Positions 5,389-8,866 of a DNA stretch of 8,866 nt are shown in pieces (the stretch's first letter is position 1; each line of letters begins with the position of its first letter). Position numbers and translations under genes: made by a program. Under the pieces are notes generated by a model, which worked only from the letters and a program-made list of their open reading frames with translations, did no database searches and was not told the origin of the DNA. The stretch covers positions 3,266-12,131 of the forward strand of contig JAQRMT010000037.1 in assembly GCA_028599035.1 (NCBI GenBank), given 5' to 3'. The DNA comes from Gammaproteobacteria bacterium. Its GTDB lineage: Bacteria; Pseudomonadota; Gammaproteobacteria; PS1; Pseudothioglobaceae.

Positions 5389-7776
5389 ATGAAAAATTTA
5401 GTTGTAGTTGGCTCAGGAATGAGTGCAATGAAGGTGGTTGATGAGGTGCTAAAGATTGACCCGCTAATGTACCAAATTACCATTATTGGCGAGGAGAAAG
5501 CGCTGCCTTACAACAGAATCATGCTTTCACCTGTTTTGGCAGGAGAGAAAAAATTCGATGATATAAAGACCCATGATGAGTCTTATTTTTCTCAAAACAA
5601 CATCACCTTTAAGCCAGGTTGTGAAGTAACGGCGGTGGATAGAAAGTCAAAAAGCGTCTTGATTACTAATATTGAAAACAAATCAACCAACCGTATTGGC
5701 TATGACCGATTGGTGGTTTGTACAGGTTCAACGCCGTTTATTTTGCCACTACCAGGTAAGGAGTTAGAAGGGGTTGTTTCATTCAGAGATATTTATGATG
5801 TTAACTATATGCAATCAAAAGTGGGAGAATCTAAAAAAGTTGCCATTATTGGTACAGGGCTTTTAGGGCTTGAAGCGGCGAATGGTCTTAATGAATTAGG
5901 ATTTGAGGTAAGTGTTATTGGCAACTCTGAGTCAATTATGAATATGCAACTAGACAGTACTTCTGGCGGGTTGTTACAAAAAGTATTAGAGCAGAAAAAT
6001 ATTCGTTTTAAGATGGATACAACAACAACCAAAATTGTTGGTGATGACAGGGTTGAAGCTTTAGAATTTGAAGATGGGTCAATACTTGAGACGGATATGG
6101 TGGTTATGTCAGTTGGCATTGTTCCAAACGATGCTTTAGCTAAAGACATTGGATTACAAACAGACAGGGGTATTATCGTCAATGATACGATGATGACCTC
6201 AGACCCCGCTATTTATTCAGTAGGTGAGTGCATTAAACACCGAGGTATGTCGTATGGCTTGGTAGCGCCATTATTTGAGCAAGCACGCGTGTGTGCCGAG
6301 CAAGTATGTGAGGTATCTCACCATATGTATACGGGTTCAGATATTTCGACTAAATTAAAAATCTCAGGTGTGGATGTATTCTCAGCAGGGGAGTTTGATA
6401 ACTCTAAAGATGAGATTATGTGCTCTAAAGACCATGCGCTTAACACCCGTAAACGACTGTCTATTAGAGATAATAAATTGGTCGGTGCGGTCTTGTTTGG
6501 TGATTCAACAGATGGACTGTTTTATTTTGATTTGATTAAAAGCGGAACAGACATTACCGATATTCGCAAAACTTTATTATTTGGTGATATTAATATTGAT
6601 GACTCAAGTGCAGGCGCTAAAGGTGTTGAAAAAATGGCTGAGGATGAGCAAGTATGTGGCTGCATGGGTGTTACCAAAGGCGATATTGTCAGTGCAGTGG
6701 CAGGGGGTTGTGATAGTTTTGAATTATTACAAGAAGAAACAGGCTGTGCAACAGGCTGTGGTGGTTGCGCTTCGGTGGCTAAACAAGTGTTTAGTTTCGT
6801 CTCTGGCGCTGAAGTGTTAAACAAAGACACATTGTGCGATTGTACAACGCACACAACAGAAGAAATACGCCAATATATCAGAGCACTAGACGAAGTAATG
6901 AGCATAGATGAGGTGCGAAGTGCGCTTGAGTTTGAAGGATCGTGCGAGGCTTGCGGCGCTGCGATTAATTATTACTTGTCTTCTCAGTTTAATGAAGTAT
7001 ATGTGCATAATGATAAGGAAAGACCGCACAACGAACAAATGCACGCTAACAAGCAAAGAGACGGTACTTATTCGATTGTGCCGCAGATGCAGGGCGGACT
7101 AACAACCCCTGAAGAGCTTAAAGCGTTGGCTGATATTGCCGTTAAATACGAAGTGCCAACGGTTAAAGTAACGGGCGGACAGCGTATTGATTTATTAGGT
7201 ATTCCTAAGGAGAATTTAAACGATATGTGGGATGAAATCGCCAAGGCAGGCATGGAATCTGGCTATGCTTATGGTAAGGCTACTAGAACTTGTAAATCCT
7301 GTGTTGGTACAGAGCACTGTATGATGGGCACACAGGATTCGATGGGGCTTTCAGTTAAAATGGAAGATGCGGTTTGGTCGCACTTTATGCCACACAAATT
7401 CAAGATGGGTGTAAGTGGCTGTCCGCGTAATTGCGCAGAAGCAACCATTAAAGATTTTGGTGTGATTTGTACGGAGAAGGGTTATGAGATTCATGTGGCA
7501 GGCGCGTGCGGCATTCGCACTAAAGCTTGCTTGAAAGATCGTTTCTTTGAAACTGAAGCTGAGGTGGTTGAATACCTTAAAGCCTTTGTTCAGCTCTACC
7601 GAGTTGAAGCTAACTATCTTGAGCGAGTCATGCATTTTGAGGAGCGCGTTGGTTTAGATTACATTCAATCAAAATTAGACACAGCTGAAAAGATTAAAAC
7701 CTGGGCAGATCAGTTGCCAAAAACAATTAAAAATCCTTGGGTCACAACGGATCACAGAGAAAAACAACCTGCTTAA
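5389..7776 (+). CDS. nirB: Nitrite reductase [NAD(P)H] large subunit NirB
   Basis: NirB is a cytoplasmic siroheme enzyme that reduces nitrite to ammonium with six electrons from NAD(P)H. The product is 795 aa (E. coli NirB has 847). Domains in order: FAD-binding fold from the N-terminus (GSGMSA 8-13; LPYNRIMLSPVL), NAD(P)-binding loop GTGLLG (155-160), a BFD-like [2Fe-2S] domain with C423/C425/C457/C460, a second CxC...CxxC set at C483/C485/C519/C522, a ferredoxin-like half-domain, then the siroheme/[4Fe-4S] core with CX5C (C638, C644) and CX3C (C678, C682, in SGCPRNCAEATIKDFG). All expected cofactor ligands are present. One oddity is VAGACGIRTKAC where E. coli, from memory, has a GNGG-type stretch, which adds cysteines near the core. 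The start follows AGGAGA. The stop is 14 nt before the narK-like gene, so they form an operon. nirD is not found next to it. Confidence 0.95.
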   Translation: MKNLVVVGSGMSAMKVVDEVLKIDPLMYQITIIGEEKALPYNRIMLSPVLAGEKKFDDIKTHDESYFSQNNITFKPGCEVTAVDRKSKSVLITNIENKSTNRIGYDRLVVCTGSTPFILPLPGKELEGVVSFRDIYDVNYMQSKVGESKKVAIIGTGLLGLEAANGLNELGFEVSVIGNSESIMNMQLDSTSGGLLQKVLEQKNIRFKMDTTTTKIVGDDRVEALEFEDGSILETDMVVMSVGIVPNDALAKDIGLQTDRGIIVNDTMMTSDPAIYSVGECIKHRGMSYGLVAPLFEQARVCAEQVCEVSHHMYTGSDISTKLKISGVDVFSAGEFDNSKDEIMCSKDHALNTRKRLSIRDNKLVGAVLFGDSTDGLFYFDLIKSGTDITDIRKTLLFGDINIDDSSAGAKGVEKMAEDEQVCGCMGVTKGDIVSAVAGGCDSFELLQEETGCATGCGGCASVAKQVFSFVSGAEVLNKDTLCDCTTHTTEEIRQYIRALDEVMSIDEVRSALEFEGSCEACGAAINYYLSSQFNEVYVHNDKERPHNEQMHANKQRDGTYSIVPQMQGGLTTPEELKALADIAVKYEVPTVKVTGGQRIDLLGIPKENLNDMWDEIAKAGMESGYAYGKATRTCKSCVGTEHCMMGTQDSMGLSVKMEDAVWSHFMPHKFKMGVSGCPRNCAEATIKDFGVICTEKGYEIHVAGACGIRTKACLKDRFFETEAEVVEYLKAFVQLYRVEANYLERVMHFEERVGLDYIQSKLDTAEKIKTWADQLPKTIKNPWVTTDHREKQPA

Positions 7777-7778
7777 TT

Positions 7779-7784
7779 AAAGGA
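7779..7784 (+). promoter_or_regulatory. Shine-Dalgarno for the narK-like gene
   Basis: AAAGGA lies six bases before ATG7791, within the 14-nt gap after the nirB stop. There is no room for a separate promoter or terminator, which supports co-transcription. Confidence 0.75.
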
Positions 7785-7790
7785 AATGTT

Positions 7791-8866
7791 ATGAAAGATA
7801 AATTAAATCTATTTTCATTTAGTGGCAAATACCGAATTCTGCACCTCACGTGGTTTGCCTTTTTTATGACCTTTGTGGTTTGGTTGGGCTTAGGTCCAAT
7901 GATGCCATTTATTCAAGAGGCACTGTCACTCACTGATCAACAAGCCAAAGTATTGCTGATTCTTAATGTAGCTATGACCATTCCTGCAAGAATTGTTGTG
8001 GGTATGTTGGTGGATAAATATGGCCCAAAAATCCTATTTAGTGCTATTCTAATTTTAGGCGGATTAATCTCAATTGCCTTTAGTTGGATGCAAACATATG
8101 ATCAGTTAGCACTGTTAAGATTTTTATCAGGCTTTATTGGTGCTGGCTTTGTGGTGGGTATTCGCATGATTTCAGAGTGGTTTCCAGCTAAGCAAACCGG
8201 TGTTGCTCAAGGTATTTATGGTGGTTGGGGTAATTTTGGCTCAGCAGGTGCAGCGATAACCTTGCCATTTATTGCCAGTAGCTTTGGTGGCGATGACGGC
8301 TGGCGCTATGCGATCACTATGGCTAGTGTTGCAGCCATTGCTTATGGTGTGTTTTATTACTTTAATGTAACTAATACACCAAAGGGATCAACTTACTTTA
8401 AGCCTAAAAAATCAGGCGCGATGGAAGTTAGTAATCGACAAGATTTTGTACTGTATGTGCTAATGAATATACCTCTGTATCTAGCATTATCGCTACTTAC
8501 TTGGAAGTTATCACCAGCTAATATGGGCATGATTTCAGCCTCGGTTGAACTTATTGTGTATGCAACTCTGGTGATGATATTTATATTCCAAGTGTATAAG
8601 ACTTGGCAGGTTAATGCTGAGATTTTAAAAAATCCTGTGCCAAAGCAACATCAGTACAAGTTTAAGCAAGTTGCAATTCTTGATTGGGCCTATTTTGTCA
8701 CCTTTGGTACAGAGTTAGCGGTGGTATCTATGTTGGCGATGTTTTATGTAGACTGGTTCGAACTACCAAAAATTACTGCAGCGCTGTTGGCAGGTGTGTA
8801 TCCATTTATTAATTTGTTTGCACGCCCAGGTGGTGGTTATTTGAGTGATAAGTTTGGTCGCAAGCG
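7791..8866 (+). CDS. narK: NarK/NasA-family nitrate/nitrite porter (MFS), 3'-truncated by the window
   Basis: This inner-membrane porter imports nitrate and/or exchanges nitrite. The frame is open from ATG7791 for 358 codons to the window edge with no stop. The NNP-family signature is clear: IPARIVVGMLVDKYGPK after the second helix, WFPAKQTGVAQGIYGGWGNFG (two signature stretches, 130-150), and NLFARPGGGYLSDKFGRK in the C-half. R67 and R345 correspond to the substrate-binding arginines R89 and R305 of E. coli NarK. They are 278 residues apart here against 216 in E. coli. The extra roughly 60 residues lie about 213-275 and contain two hydrophobic stretches (about 218-240 and 248-270), so two added membrane helices are likely. 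Loops carry many lysines on the presumed cytoplasmic side. It follows nirB in one operon, consistent with supplying its substrate. Whether it prefers nitrate or nitrite cannot be told. Confidence 0.93.
   Translation, partial: MKDKLNLFSFSGKYRILHLTWFAFFMTFVVWLGLGPMMPFIQEALSLTDQQAKVLLILNVAMTIPARIVVGMLVDKYGPKILFSAILILGGLISIAFSWMQTYDQLALLRFLSGFIGAGFVVGIRMISEWFPAKQTGVAQGIYGGWGNFGSAGAAITLPFIASSFGGDDGWRYAITMASVAAIAYGVFYYFNVTNTPKGSTYFKPKKSGAMEVSNRQDFVLYVLMNIPLYLALSLLTWKLSPANMGMISASVELIVYATLVMIFIFQVYKTWQVNAEILKNPVPKQHQYKFKQVAILDWAYFVTFGTELAVVSMLAMFYVDWFELPKITAALLAGVYPFINLFARPGGGYLSDKFGRK

Noticed and set aside
5223..5483. 86-codon minus-strand open frame upstream of nirB
   Set aside because: It covers the promoter region, ribosome-binding site and first 95 nt of nirB. 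The predicted product is low-complexity, and the hairpins and promoters explain the region better.
5805..7635. Several open frames of 61-127 codons antisense to or in other frames of nirB
   Set aside because: They are shadows of a complete NirB that has all its cofactor motifs, and none shows a family signature.

Overview
The window is AT-rich (estimated by eye, not counted) and reads as part of a gammaproteobacterial chromosome. The protein set would fit a marine sulfur-oxidiser of the SUP05/Thioglobus/mussel-symbiont group: a very large type I-secreted repeat protein beside molybdenum-cofactor genes, an assimilatory-type nitrite reductase and a nitrate/nitrite porter. This placement is an inference from gene content and style; no marker gene is present to prove it. 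I saw no tRNA, rRNA, CRISPR array or insertion sequence.

Layout. (1) Positions 1-4052, plus strand: the C-terminal 1349 residues of a secreted, nearly cysteine-free protein whose start lies upstream. It has about nine copies of a roughly 57-residue 'KIEAYN...EIQALV' repeat, with two Ig-like domains inserted after the first copy. Two tandem copies of a module follow (SwmB/Ig-like fold, short RTX nonapeptides, type I secretion C-terminal domain). (2) 4095-4691, plus: mobA. (3) 4675-5124, minus: moaE, overlapping mobA tail to tail by 17 nt. (4) 5125-5388: a 264-bp divergent intergenic region rich in signals. These are two candidate plus-strand promoters, a terminator-like hairpin with a T8 tract, a 25-bp dyad that overlaps a -35 box, a 14-bp palindrome and a strong Shine-Dalgarno. 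(5) 5389-7776, plus: nirB, the siroheme nitrite reductase large subunit. (6) 7791 to the window end, plus: a narK-type nitrate/nitrite porter, incomplete at the right edge, 14 nt after nirB and almost certainly in the same operon.

Function. The right half looks like a nitrate/nitrite uptake and reduction locus. The porter moves nitrate and/or nitrite, NirB reduces nitrite to ammonium with NAD(P)H, and MoaE and MobA make molybdopterin and its guanine dinucleotide form. A siroheme enzyme does not need molybdopterin, so the Moco genes suggest that a molybdenum nitrate reductase lies nearby, probably beyond the right edge. The NirD small subunit is not between nirB and the porter, where it is often found.

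The most interesting points are the repeat protein with duplicated secretion modules, the possible attenuator or small RNA in front of nirB, and a roughly 60-residue insertion in the porter that appears to add two membrane segments.
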